A stretch of 64,000 bases of DNA from Patiria pectinifera (GCA_029964075.1 CM057144.1:13725281-13789280); one strand, 5' to 3'. Shown: positions 1 through 14,837, numbered from the stretch's first letter. Notes: generated by a model from the sequence alone, not told the origin. Made by a program: numbers and translations.

Positions 1-732
1 TATTCAAGCGTGACGCTCGAGAAGCGGGTGGGAATGACCCACTCTGTAGCTCCCGATCGGTATGAACACTCGGTTATTCAAGCGTGAGCTTGGTTGACTT
101 GAGTGGCTCTCTTGGTCGCTATCAACGGATAAGTGGTTATTGTTCGAGGATTACAGCGCCCAACTCAGGTTGGGTTGGTGTGGAAGACGCTGGCAATCAT
201 TATATTTTTTGTGGAATTGTATTCTTTTTTAACTTCATAGAATGCAAGTGTTTTGTTTTTGCATGAAATCATTTGACAAATGAACTTGATACAACTGCCT
301 AGTTTGCAAGGTCTGTATATGAACAATGGTGTGATTTTTTTCTTTGAATTTTTCGAAATACGTTGTTCGATATCTATATTCTCAGATTTGATCAAATGTA
401 CGAAATACCTCATTCTGTATTAATTGAAATAAAGTATTCCCCATATGACGAACATGAATTGTTTTGCGTGTGGTAATGATGTGATGTTGTTGAATTTTAG
501 ACTACGACACCGCACTTGCCCCTTATTCACGTTTATTCATACGCATTTTAAACAGAAAAGTCTGATACCCGTTTGAGAATAGAAGCGGGCGGGCTTGACC
601 CCCGATCGGTATGAAGTAGCCCACTCGGTAGCCCCGATCGGTATGAATACTGGGCACTCTTTTATTCAAGCGTGACGCTCGAGAAGCGGGTGGGAATGAC
701 CCACTCTGTAGCTCCCGATCGGTATGAACACT
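1..732. repeat. 70-bp exact direct repeat at both ends of a 0.7-kb block
   Basis: Bases 1-70 recur without change at 663-732. A shorter, degenerate version lies at about 573-655. All copies carry the core CCCGATCGGTATGAA, preceded by an AAGCGGG stretch. Between them the sequence is AT-rich and shows no gene. It may be the edge of a larger dispersed repeat that begins left of the window. Confidence 0.75.
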
Positions 733-2255
733 TTAAATCCTGAAACCAGATTTGTATGTGTACATGTTTTGTTCACCCTGAGACTCATTTAAATTAATAG
801 TTGGATTATTTTCTTCTAGCTATTCTAATTTTTATCTAGAAAATATGCAAGATAAGACATTGCAAAATTGTACGTGAACACGCACATTCTTTAATCAAAC
901 CACTGAGCTGTGAAAGCAACTTGTGAATGACTACTACATGGACCACGTTCCCGCCCGTCGTCCGTGTACGGGACCCGGTGTCATACGAAAATCGGACTCG
1001 TATGAAAATCGGACTCTTTGTCCCTTTTATTGGTTAAAACCTCTCACGTGACCGGTCCGTCTCCTAATTGTCTATGCAAGGGCATGCACAATACCCCCAA
1101 TGAGCCCGTACTTCATACAACCTAAATTCATGCTACACTGGCGTCAAGCGAGCGCAGAGCAAACCTTCTTTGTCATTCATTGAACGGTCTCCCTCATGTC
1201 TTAATATCGAATACATACAGCGCAGCGGGGGATATCTAACCGAAGGAACAGCCCATGACGTGTACTGCTTTGTTTCAACGCGGGATTGGGTGTCAGACAG
1301 AAAGTGTGATACACGCTGTAAACATAATAGTCTGATACCCTTTCACTACACTTTGTGATAAACGCCTTTGGACTATCTGTTGAACGAAAAAAAAAAATTA
1401 ATGCACGTAAATAGAACAAACTGGGGAATTCTGATCTTAATACTGAACAAACTACCAACCCCGTTTGCTTTAAAAGTCAGATTCAGAGATTCATCGGTGC
1501 AAGTCCATATACATTTGTATACATTTATAAGGGGAGAAAAACGTACCGCGTAACTAATTGAAACCCATGTTCACTGATCACTCAAGCTTTTCAATAGGCC
1601 TGCGAGGGCAATGGGTCACCAACAATAGCAGTCCACTGGAGGGATTACCGGCGGCGCGCCCTTTGATTTGCCGGGTCTTTGTTACCCAGCAGTGAGGATT
1701 ATCGCCTAGCAAATTGCTTCTTTTGTTAGGTTCAGGAGAGGGCCCACCAGTCAGACTTGTACTTCGTTCTCTTAATCCGAGCTCGCCCACTTTGGAGAGG
1801 AGTCCCAATCCCTTTCTCGGAGTGGGCGAGGCTCAGCCCAGACCGTCTGGGAACCGGGCGGTAAGGGATCTAACGCCTTAGTACAAAATCATTGAAATCA
1901 CTCATGTACTTTTTGAGTTTTGATATTTTGAAAACAAACACAGTTTTAAAATTTTAAGGTGATATTTTAGTAAAATGAATCCTCGTCGTATCATGAAAAC
2001 GATATCAGGAGAATATCATGTCTCCGGGTAGCCAAGTAGAAGGCAGGGCAAGACTAGAAACTCTTGACATTATAAAGCATGTTGTTTTAACATTATAGGT
2101 AGAAGGTTTTTAATAAAGGTTATAATAAGTGGCCGTTCTCATGGTTATGAGAGTGCTCTGATGTGTTTTTTGTATGAATGAAGTGGAAATAAAATGAGGA
2201 AAATGAAAAATGAAAAAAAGAAATATATATATATATTGATGACCTTCTAAGAGTG
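733..2255. other. No gene recognised
   Basis: No supported exon here. A more GC-rich stretch at about 1578-1870 has open frames on both strands but no convincing splice sites or recognisable protein. The block at about 940-1340 looks like dispersed repeat (for example two nearby copies of CGTATGAAAATCGGACTC around 990-1015). Confidence 0.5.
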
Positions 2256-2622
2256 TTTTAGGCCAAAAAAAAAAATCTCCAGTTTCTGTTATGCGCGCGC
2301 GTCACCGTAGCCATGCACGTCGGCAAAATGAAGTTTTTTTTCAATGAAAGATGATGTCTCAAAACCGCAAAACTCACTGGTTTGACTGGAATCCTGCTGC
2401 TGTACAACTTTAACGTGTTTTTAGATGGAGTTACGATCGAGTATAAGCTTTATGTGGCCTCTCTGGACTCTCATATATTTGCACTAAGTTTAGTCGGGCA
2501 CCATTTGCAGTCATCAGCCGACATTTGAGGCAAAAACAAATAAGTAAAAAAAAACAAAAAAACACCACTTTTTGGGCAAGCTCCATACCAGAAACCGGAG
2601 ACTTCTTTTTTTTTGGCCTTAG
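2256..2622. repeat. Foldback (MITE-like) element
   Basis: The ends form a terminal inverted repeat of about 33 bp. The left arm (2256-2288) starts TTTTAGGCC, runs into an A-tract and ends CTCCAGTTTCTG; the right arm (2589-2621) is its complement with a few changes. A related fragment sits at about 41812-41910 in MCM7 intron 10, sharing the GCGCGCGC core and the following GGTTTGACTGGA. No coding capacity. Confidence 0.7.
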
Positions 2623-3410
2623 TTTAATGTAACAATGGACATGAAACATAATGGCGTCAGTCTTTGTTTAGTTGTGCGCTTTCCTGATGGGAGTCAGGTA
2701 GGGACGATTGGTTGGAGTCCCGACTGGCTCCAATAGGAAAGCATACATGTAAACAAAGCGTGACGTCATTATGTCTTCGGTCTATTACCTGGTCTGGTAA
2801 ACCAAGAAGCTGCATTCAAATCTCCTTTAGATCGATTGGCTCCTCTGAATCGCATCACCCTCTGCAACAAACTGAAACGCATTCAACATATAATTGACAT
2901 TTACCTGCAACTTGCACGACCAACGACCATAATGTAACATTATGGACAACTCGACAGTTGACTTGACACAGCTAGACATGGTCCAGGCTCATTGTTAGAA
3001 AGTGCTTGTCCCTTATCCTAACACAAAACCCGAGACAAACTTAATGGGCCCATGAAATGTAATTTTTAAATGCAATCCTTGCAATGCACCTTTGTGTCCC
3101 ATTTAACATTATTTAATTTTCGTTTTGCCATTTTCAAGGGTTTTTGGATGCCTTTTAGGATTTTATGCTAATGCAAATTTCCATATTCATGAACAAAAGT
3201 GTTATTTCAGGCAGAAACCTCAATGTTACAGCTATTTCAGCACCAAAAGTTGCCAGAATTTTGGATATTTTGCTGTTGTAAATTTTCTTTTATTTGGTGA
3301 TTCTTTGTTGTGTCACAATATGGCAGTAAGCCTATGAGCAAAGATTTTCTCACAAATGTTTTCAATAAACAACGTTTGGGTTCACTTTTGGAAAAAAACA
3401 ACCTAAACTG

Positions 3411-3985
3411 TGCTGAACAGTGTCTTCCTGAAGTGACATCACGGCAACATCGCCCCAAGTTGTCCGGAAAAGCATGGAAAACTTTACATCTTTTAAAAAG
3501 TGAACTTTTCAATGAAATTAACACAAAGAAAAGTCAAATAGTTTTCATACATATCAGAGGAGTGGAAAGTTGCACAAAATGTGTTCCTGAGAAAAAAAAT
3601 CATCTCATAGACCCTTTAAAACCGGTTGTCTTACTTGAATGCTGCCTCGCCCAGCTAGACATACTAGTTGGGCCAGGCTCTTCATCGATGGGTGCTGGTG
3701 CCTTACGCTTGCGATTACTAACCCGAACGCCCTGTGTCTCCTCAGATCCGGACCCGGCGCCGGTAGTAACGTTAGGACTGTTTCCTGCAAAAGATAACCC
3801 TTAACTGAACAGTGTCTTCCTGAAGAGATCACAGCAACAGCCATGAGTTGTCTGGAAAAGCATGGAATTTGTTTTATGGTTTAAAAGAAGGGCATTTTCA
3901 ATAAAACTCACCAAAAGGGAATGTTAAATAGTTTTCTACACATTGAAGAGGAGTAGAAAGTTGCACAAAATGTGTTCCTTACAAA
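3411..3985. repeat. Two direct copies of a ~185-bp repeat flanking a putative exon
   Basis: The stretch 3411-3591 (CTGAACAGTGTCTTCCTGAA to TTGCACAAAATGTGTTCCT) recurs, diverged, at about 3803-3980. The two copies bracket the putative minus-strand exon 3635-3784. This could be a local duplication or two insertions of one repeat. Confidence 0.7.
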
Positions 3986-5366
3986 AATTTTATTCCAACA
4001 ATCTTGGCCCTTACAGTACGAGTCAACAGACCATTCTACCTTTCATCTTGATCGGACTGTCTCAGAGCTCGTTGTATCATTCTGTTTATCGTCGTCAACA
4101 TCTTCATCAGCGCCTTGAAGTCTCTGACTGGTGAAATCTTCCAACTTCATCTGCGAAATGTCAACCGAGCTGATTCCATGACACCTAGCGCCGCCTTTCT
4201 GACCAGACGTCTCAAAATCCTAAAAAGAAAAAAAAAGAAGGACATTCAAAATGTGTCTCGCTAAATCAACTTTGGTACCTAATCAGTCAGACAGTGTACA
4301 CTTTCTTACTAACACAGACTCAAAGTAACTACAGGCGAGCCAACAAGAAAGTGACCAAATGAGGAAATTGTTTTTAACAAAATATGCGGCTCGCACTCAT
4401 ATTTTAACATAGGATAAAGTACATAAAATTGACTAGTAAATGTGAACATTTCACGAATTTGCGTACTACAGATGCAGCGGTGGTGAGTATGCAGAATTTA
4501 GGACTATAAAATACTGACTCACTGGTAGTATTGTGCATGCCTACATTTGGATTTCACAGAACGCTCAACCAACAAAAAGGTAAAAAGGCACTGGATTTCA
4601 CAGGAGTCCAATTTCATGTGACACTGAAAACTGTTTAAGACCAGCCAGCCATGTTCTTTATTGTCAGTTTAAGACCGCCCACGTGACGGCTTCCTTGATC
4701 AATGGGAATGGGTAAAACTGTCTTAGGCATTTATGAATTGCTTTAATAAGGAAACAATGATTAGTCCAGGTCACGCTTCTTTTTTTACTCCATCCTTTAC
4801 AATTTTTAGTTCTATTTCACACCGGTTTGTTTCTCCATGATAATGCTGTGGCCGGGCTGCAACACTCGAGCTGGATGTTCCATCAGACCACACTGACAGG
4901 TGTCGGTTGGGCAGGTGTCAACAGCGATTTACCTGCGGACACTCCAGCAAGCGATAGAGAGGACTCGGCAGACTCTGTCCAGTCGGCTGGGATTGAGACG
5001 ACGGGTCACCTTGACTCTGCCCCTGACCCTGTGGGGCCCGCTCTCCAAGAACTGTTCAAACTGGTCCACAAATACACACATCCCTCCGACGAAACGTTAA
5101 CTCGTTCGAGACGACGCCTGATCCTCAACGTGACTTGTTGTGATTCGCTGGCCCTTCTGTGATTGTCCCTTGCTGGGAGGGCTAGCTGCTGGCACTGCAC
5201 TGGAGAATGTGTTCCTCCATCTTGTGAACTGCTCGCAGGGGCACTGCTTCTGTACCTGAGACATGTCTTGTTTGGCTTGACAAAGGGTTTGGTTCTGTCC
5301 TTGGAGAGCTTTCTTCAACTTCCGGGCGGTCGACGACGGAAGGCAGGATGCAGGCGGCTGGCTTGG
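3635..5366 (-). CDS. Putative minus-strand multi-exon gene, identity unknown
   Basis: Three exon-like segments lie on the minus strand. (1) 4933-5366: acceptor CATCAG at the 5' side and donor CAG/GTAAAT at the 3' side, but no single frame is open throughout. The first frame has a K/Q-rich possible coiled coil (KLKKALQGQNQTLCQAKQ) and closes at 5097; the last part reads GQGQSQGDPSSQSQ in another frame. (2) 4043-4219: a strong polypyrimidine acceptor, then 58 codons including HGISSVDISQMKLEDF and an acidic run ADEDVDDD, ending in a stop. (3) 3635-3784: a 150-nt phase-1/phase-1 segment with good acceptor (TTTTGCAG) and donor (GTAAGA), reading SNRKRKAPAPIDEEPG, which resembles a nuclear localisation signal. 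The composition suggests a disordered nuclear protein. I do not recognise the family. Segment 1 may hold two exons or an indel, and segment 3 may belong to an alternative 3' end because segment 2 already stops. Confidence 0.4.
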
Positions 5367-6051
5367 CTGATGATTAGATAAAACAGAAGATTCAGTAAAT
5401 CCTCTCCACAGAATACTTCCTCACAAAGTACCAGGAAAATTCTGAAACTTCTCTTGATTTAAATTCACTTCCAGACTCATTTCTAGCTCAACACTTTTTT
5501 TGGGAATCTAGGCATGTTTTTTTGTATTCGTTCACTTCACGCGGTAGCGGCTGGTCGTCAACAATGGTGGACGCGTCGAACGTGCAGATTGTTGATCGCC
5601 ACGACTCGCCGCGGCTCGTGTGAAGTATGAACCGGGCTTAGGGCTTTGCTTTTACACTGCAATTCTAAATATGGTCTTCTTTGCAGTACATGTACAAATG
5701 CCTGATTTTGGAAAATACCTTCCCTACCACATTGTTTAAAACCTGGCCTCCCAGAACTAAAATTGTTTGCCCTATCATATGCAAATCACTAAGCGTGAAA
5801 TGTAGAACTTGAAAATTCACCTTTTTCAACCCAGATTTTCAATGCCAAGGGGGTCATTACAATCCAAGGTGTTGGGTGTAAGTTTGTTACTTGAACTTTA
5901 CTCTTTTATGTGATGCTAAAATCAACGCCATATGTACACACAACTATGAAAGTTATGCCCGTTGTTGATCGGGTCCCAGGTATCAAACTGCAAGCCAGTT
6001 CACCACATGACCAAAATGGCACTCCTTCCACACCTCAAATTGTGTAAAGTG

Positions 6052-6551
6052 NNNNNNNNNNNNNNNNNNNNNNNNNNNNNNNNNNNNNNNNNNNNNNNNN
6101 NNNNNNNNNNNNNNNNNNNNNNNNNNNNNNNNNNNNNNNNNNNNNNNNNNNNNNNNNNNNNNNNNNNNNNNNNNNNNNNNNNNNNNNNNNNNNNNNNNNN
6201 NNNNNNNNNNNNNNNNNNNNNNNNNNNNNNNNNNNNNNNNNNNNNNNNNNNNNNNNNNNNNNNNNNNNNNNNNNNNNNNNNNNNNNNNNNNNNNNNNNNN
6301 NNNNNNNNNNNNNNNNNNNNNNNNNNNNNNNNNNNNNNNNNNNNNNNNNNNNNNNNNNNNNNNNNNNNNNNNNNNNNNNNNNNNNNNNNNNNNNNNNNNN
6401 NNNNNNNNNNNNNNNNNNNNNNNNNNNNNNNNNNNNNNNNNNNNNNNNNNNNNNNNNNNNNNNNNNNNNNNNNNNNNNNNNNNNNNNNNNNNNNNNNNNN
6501 NNNNNNNNNNNNNNNNNNNNNNNNNNNNNNNNNNNNNNNNNNNNNNNNNNN
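6052..6551. other. Assembly gap, 500 N
   Basis: A run of exactly 500 N, the usual placeholder for a scaffold gap of unknown size. A minisatellite starts directly at its right edge, so a collapsed tandem array is the likely cause. Confidence 0.99.
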
Positions 6552-6862
6552 TCCTTGAAAATCCTCACGGTGGGTTTAGAGGATTGAGGATGAACGGTGT
6601 TTGAGAAACATGAGGATTTTGGAGGAATGAGGATGAATGCTTTATTAGCACATGAAGATTTTGGAGGATTGAGGATGAATGGTGTTTGAAGAAGAACAGG
6701 AGGATTTATGGAGGATTGAGGATGAATGCATATTTTGAGGCAGGACTTTCTGACGATTTTGTAGGATTGAGGTCCTGGGTATCCTTCATTTGAACATAAG
6801 TGCAAACAATTGGAGGATTTTGGAGGATTGAGGATGGATCCTGGCAAAAAGGCCCTAGGGGA
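6552..6862. repeat. Minisatellite, GGAGGATTGAGGATGAATG unit
   Basis: Diverged tandem units built on TTTTGGAGGATTGAGGATG, about 45-75 bp apart, running out of the assembly gap. The right end reads GGCAAAAAGGCCCTAGGGG, the same terminus as the elements at 27798-28210 and 38351-38537, so this is probably the right half of an element of that family whose left half is in the gap. Confidence 0.8.
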
Positions 6863-7068
6863 TTTTAATCCAAGTAAGCTTTTTTGATAATAATTCACTT
6901 GGTTACTTTTTGGATAAAACCAACTGATCATAGATACATTTATGCCTTTAATTCAAGCGTTCAGAATAAAATAACTGGTCACATGTGTAACTGTGGAAAG
7001 CCAGTCTAAAGCAACTGGTTAATATGTAACTTCAGATTGGGTAAAAAAGACATCATTATGCAGTGACT

Positions 7069-7628
7069 GTTAAAGTTATAGTCCATCATTTGTAATTTGT
7101 GCATTTTGTTTGTTTGAAGCAACAAAAGTGCTCAAAATCTAAAGAAGGGTACTGAACAACTACATGTAACCTGATAAAGTTTCAGCTCAGCTTCAGCTGC
7201 ATATTTTGAGAAAAAACAGCATTCTAGGATCTCAATTTCAAATCAAAAGTTGCTGAATCATGTTTTGAATTGCGCCTGAATTCAGCGTCCGAGACATGTT
7301 CTCGCTGAGCCGAATGCAGCTACGCGATGTCGCGCACTGATCTGACGAATTATAGCAACCGGGGGTGCGTGTGCGTCGTGCCAATGCTTGCGCGCGCTTC
7401 GCCGAATAACAAAACGATTTGCTAATTTAAATTTTCCTACAGTGCGTCTTAAGAAGCACTGTTGGAAAGGCCTTCTTTCGTTGATTACTTCAAAATTACA
7501 GCTTGCCAGAAAGAATAATTTCACAGGGAGTTTAGTCCCCTTACTATCTTTCAACCAAGTATGTTTTTCAACAATAATTACGCCAGCTACTTTTCGGATA
7601 GCTGCAAATGATGGACTATAGCTTTAAC
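7069..7628. repeat. Inverted-repeat (MITE-like) element, copy 1
   Basis: The ends are GTTAAAGTTATAGTCCATCA (7069) and the complement ending TGGACTATAGCTTTAAC (7628). A second copy in opposite orientation lies at 52091-52588. The inside is a more GC-rich block with GCGCGC that is shared by both copies. No transposase frame is visible, so it is non-autonomous. Confidence 0.8.
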
Positions 7629-7984
7629 ATTTTTTTCTATTCAGACATGTACAGGGTATTCATGTACCCGTAGACCCCAGGTGGCACTTGTCATTACTGC
7701 ACTTGGCATGTCATGATAACCCATATCTTGATCCGGCATGAAAACACGAAATTCCTGGCAACAATCGCCCTGTGATCAATACATACCACCTGGCTCTGGT
7801 GGACTGTGGCCGTGATGTCATTAACATGAATGACTCAAGCACTGTTTCTGCATACATGCGTAGCACGCACAGTCGAAGATCTGTTCTGGTAATTTTGAGA
7901 GTGGCCCACTCACAAAAAAATTAGTGCCAGGGCAGACATTTCTGATCTTTTTTAAGGAAGAGGGTGGGGTGGGTTTCAAAACAA

Positions 7985-8265
7985 ATGGTCCAATGGTTAC
8001 GGTGTTCGAATCATGTGCTGTGGTACGTGGGTCCGATCCCTGACGGGGAACATGGTGCTTGTGTTTTTGGGCAAGACACTTTACTACAATTGCCTCTCTC
8101 CACCCAGGAGTATGAATGAATACCTGTGAAGGTAGAGACCAGAATGCGCTGATCTCGAGCTGCCGCAAAAAATGGTCTCGTTCATGATGAACAGGGATAA
8201 TAATTGCAAAGTGCTTTGAAACCAACTATAAGGCGCTATGTAAATAAGCCCCACATTATTATTAT
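7985..8265 (+). repeat. tRNA-derived SINE with (ATT)n tail
   Basis: A tRNA-like head is followed by the conserved body GGGCAAGACACTTTACTACA and CCACCCAGGAGTATGAATG, ending in ATTATTATTATT. The same body recurs at 45957-46285 and 46850-46912 on the plus strand, and at about 33480-33560 on the minus strand. Confidence 0.8.
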
Positions 8266-8517
8266 TATTTATAATGTGAAGTTATCCATAATGCACAAAT
8301 TTATTTGGATTTCAAGCTTGCAGAAAAATTACCATCCTTTTTGGTGAGGCTTTTACCGGTCGTTGAGGAAAAACAACAACCGCCTTCACATTCTCATTTC
8401 AAGGAAGCAGATTGCAACCGGAGTTGCCTGAATGATGTATGACCGGCCATCACCCCCACGCTCTTTCTCTCTCTCTCTTATTAATCCGCTTTCTTCTTCC
8501 CTCTTCTTCTTTGGCAG

Positions 8518-11197
<2,680 letters not shown>

Positions 11198-11638
11198 TGA
11201 ATGGCAGCCACAAGCGCAAACTCTGTGGGGGAGGAGGGGCCTCAGGCACACGTGCACGGCGCTCGTGATCCTCGGCGTCGTGTTCGCGATTTACTTTTTC
11301 AACTGAGCTTTTTTTTGTTAAGTGCGGTATTGTCGGGGAGGCCATCACAAGTTCTTCAGTCTAAAAGTCAAGTCCAAAGCAATTTGTGACAAAAGCATTC
11401 CTTTGTCAGCGTGTTCATCCCCAGTTGCTCATGACTGGACTTGAGAAAGACTTTGGGATTTACTTTTTGACCGGACTTGTGATGGACTTGACTCCGAAAC
11501 TGTCCAAGCAGTGAGAAAGGTTAAAACGTCACTTCACGCAACACTTCAGGCCGTGGTTGATACTTGGACGTGCAAATGCAAAGATTTGGACAACATGTAA
11601 CAATCACAGCCAAGTGTGTGGAAATGAGTCGAAACTTT

Positions 11639-11852
11639 GGAAAGAATGTTGCATCCTGACGCCACTTTTTCATCATACATGTATATTACCTCAATGAAGG
11701 CCAGTCATCACAAAAATGTTGAAAAGACATGAATCTGGGACTGAGAAACATTTTCCAATTTTGTTAGCAAATACTTGGTATAAATGTACTCAACAATCCA
11801 TAGACTTTTTACGCAACTTAAGAAGTGGCGTTACGATACTACATTCTTTCCG
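11639..11852. repeat. MITE-like element, GAAAGAATGTTGCATCCTGA family, copy 1
   Basis: About 215 bp with inverted ends (GGAAAGAATGTTGCATCCTG against ATACTACATTCTTTCC). Other copies are at about 21655-21835 and 37612-37815. All three share an internal GACATGAATCTGGGACTGAG stretch or its complement. It lies just downstream of AMMECR1, perhaps in its 3' UTR. Confidence 0.8.
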
Positions 11853-12221
11853 AAACTTTTTGCAGAGTTGCTGGGCGAGTACTTGCTACGATGTCACAAA
11901 TCCGTGTTCCAGTTTCAAGTGTGAACCGGCCTTTACACCTGCGTAGCATCAGTTTTAACATTGAAGCCCTGTTCATACTTCATGCCAATTTTAGAGCGAA
12001 GCGAAGTTGCTTGTGTTTCCGAATTTGCTCGTGTTTCTGAGTGCTTGTGTTTCAAGAAGTTGGCACAGCTCTCATGTATGCAGTATGAACTAACCACACT
12101 AGTCTGGCATTATTAGTGTTGCGAAAATGAACTTGGGCAACTGTATACATGTACACTTGTCTGTAGCATGTTGTGAGGACAGTATGTCACGAATTGGCAT
12201 TCATGCAACAATGTGTGGTTA

Positions 12222-12489
12222 AACCATAGAGCTATATTAAATTACTAGATCCATGTTTGTGCAGAAACCTATGGAGACCTGATCAGCAAATGAGTATGTC
12301 ATTTTGCTCCATATTCGCTGCAGATGCGCATGTAGAGTACACTTTTAAAATTCAATCCATCTAATTTCATTATGTTCTACAAACACGCACATAAATTCAA
12401 AATGTCTGCGCCCAGGACGGCTTCAAAACGTCTCTGCTTGCAAGAATGAAGAGTTAGCACTCTAGTAATTTAATATAGCTCTATGGGTT
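12222..12489. repeat. Short inverted-repeat element
   Basis: The terminal repeats 12222-12249 and 12461-12489 (AACCATAGAGCTATATTAAA and its complement) match along 28 bases apart from one extra G. The inside has no coding frame. Confidence 0.8.
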
Positions 12490-12924
12490 AAACCAGTTTG
12501 CAACTTCTCATCCTAAATTGTTTTTTTTCCCCGTTGCTTTTTTCGACCTCCTCTTCCCCCTCAAGTTTGCGATTGTGGCTGATAACGGAATCTCTTTAGA
12601 ACACCCAGGGATATGTATGAAAATTATTCAAGAAATGAATTAAACAAAGAAAGACACAATTCCACGATATCTGTTTTTTATACGGAGTTATATTAAAGAG
12701 CCTAATTCATTTTTGATAAGTTAGTTTTTAACTGAGAATTTCTAGTCTCCGTAGTAGCAAATTCGACCAACTTCAGAAGATGGTGAAAGATTTCACTCAC
12801 ATGTATGTGTATGTACCAGTAGTAGCAGGTTTTTGTGACTTAAGGACTGAAAAAAAAAAGGCTGGATTTGGAAATTTGTTGCCCTAATGCAGCTGTTTCC
12901 AATCCGTGGCTAACATAGTCAAGC

Positions 12925-13155
12925 CACTGTGGTAGAGGCACTGTCAACAAGATGAATCTAATCCAATCTTGGCAACTTTGGCAGCGTGACCCAAGAAATT
13001 CCAAGCATACTGTGCCTCACACGCAGCGTATTCAAGCCAATGCGGGCATGTGAGGTACATGTACGCTCCGAACTTCTTGGTTTCCAGTGCCAAAGTTCCC
13101 AAGACGATTTGATTCATCTTGTCGACAAGGCGCCTCTACCACCGCAACGTCACAA
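12925..13155. repeat. Foldback element
   Basis: The left half (GTGGTAGAGGCACTGTCAAC.. ATGAATC) is repeated in inverted orientation in the right half (GATTCATCTTGTCGACAAGG to ACCACCGC). Arms are about 90 bp and about 80 percent alike by eye. Confidence 0.65.
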
Positions 13156-13223
13156 GCAGGGCATGTGGTGGCTGACCTGGGTGAGCTCCGAGAATGACGT
13201 CAGAGCTAATCGAACTGTACAAG

Positions 13224-13249
13224 GCTCACCCGAGTCGACTCGGGTGAGC
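13224..13249. repeat. Perfect 26-bp palindrome
   Basis: The sequence is self-complementary with no spacer: GCTCACCCGAGTC on the left mirrored by GACTCGGGTGAGC on the right, centred on a SalI-type GTCGAC. A related GTGAGCTC lies about 40 bp upstream. It is probably the centre or junction of a repeat. Confidence 0.85.
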
Positions 13250-13255
13250 TAATTG

Positions 13256-14837
13256 ATCGAACGCACCAATAGATTGTTTGCATCGCAGGCTTCTTTGAAG
13301 GACATGCATGCGTTACAGAGATATACGCATAAATAGACCCGTTGCACATTCATTGTTACTGAATCAAGGCAACGAAAAGTCCCTCAAAGATGGCAGCGGT
13401 ATGCAAAGGGTCAATACATGTAACACAGAGAATAGTCTGTCCGTAGTGTTCAGAAATAGTGAAGTACACGTCCCATGTTATATATATCGTCGGGAAAAAA
13501 TGGAAACGAAGTTGGAAAACCTGTCCTGGTGAAGTTATGTCACAGATTAATGGTGCGTCGATTATCTTAGTTAAGTAGATGAGTATAGATTTTTCACACG
13601 GAGATTTGAATGTGGAAGGACATTTTTATATATGTATTGTGGTTCTTCTGAATTGATGGCTCATGTACTGCGGTCTGGCACTGGATAGTAAGGCTTAGGT
13701 CCTAAACGGAAAAGAGAAAGAAAAAACAAATTCCACCTAAAAAAAAAAAAATGAATAGATTATAGATCAGTGTCTTGTCACACGACCCTGAAATTATAGG
13801 TGTTTTTGTGGACGAGGTACAAAAAAATGTTTGTAATTGTGGTAGCCAAGACATATTTTCTCAAAACGAAGTACAAAGTTTCACCCCTGTGTTTTTTAAT
13901 ATGGCGCGGCACCACCAAGTGATGCGCATCCTGCACAAAAACGATGAATGGAAAAACAAAAGGTTATTGTGGTGGTTTTGAGTAGAGTGTTCAAAAGTTG
14001 GTATTTCTGAATGAATGTCCTTAGAAGTTAAAAGATTGATGTGTAGTTTACTCTCGAAAATGTAAAGAAAAAAGGGATTGTGAATTGTTTTTTTTTTTTT
14101 AAGTTTTTTTTTTATTTTAGTCAGGTGCACTAGCTCTGTCATCCTCTAATCTGGTGCAATTGTGAAAGGGTACAAGACGGCACCCACCTGTGTAAATCAT
14201 GGGGACCAAGTAAAATTTTTGTGTGATTTCTTCCTAATGAATATTTATTACCATCGTCCTTTTCTGAAACTTTGATTGGTTCCGAGTATCATTGGTATTC
14301 AGTTTTGTTAATTTATGCTCCTGCCCAGATGTGGCGAATGAAAACACAAGAATTTACAAATTGAACAGTGCCTGAGATCGCAAGCAATTCAAAGTAGATC
14401 ATGAAAGTATCATATTCAGATATCATATTTTTTTTTTTTTTTAGTTTAACAGTTTTTGGTTTTATTGCCTGTTTTGCATGTTTTATTTCTATCCAATGTA
14501 ACTACACTGTATGTAGCATGTTTTAAAGTTTTGTTTTATATTGTACGTAGATTTACACAGACAAAAAAAAAAAGCACAAATGTTGTTGAGTAATTTATCA
14601 TAGTACGATGTAGCTTTATTCTTCACGTTTTAATTATTCATTGATTTCTCTGTTTTGTACCATAATACTTGCCTGTTTTATTTTACATTTCATTTATTAC
14701 CATTTTGCCGAATCGATATTATGCAGTTTTACTAAAAGCACTGATCTTGACTAACATGCTCAAACAGCGTTCCATTGCAGCGTTGGAATTTTGTTCATTT
14801 GGCAAATTAATGAACAGGCTTTGAGAAGGGGCAGTGG
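13256..14837. other. No gene recognised
   Basis: AT-rich with several homopolymer runs. No exon, tRNA or clear repeat structure was seen. Confidence 0.5.

Noticed and set aside
4827-5162. Plus-strand open frame of 111 codons
   Set aside because: No good splice acceptor or donor on this strand; the outer splice sites fit the minus strand better.
5560-5640. Short GC-rich plus-strand frame after ATG near 5565
   Set aside because: Flanked by the GTATGAACCGGGC repeat motif and closes after about 20 codons; looks like a dispersed repeat.
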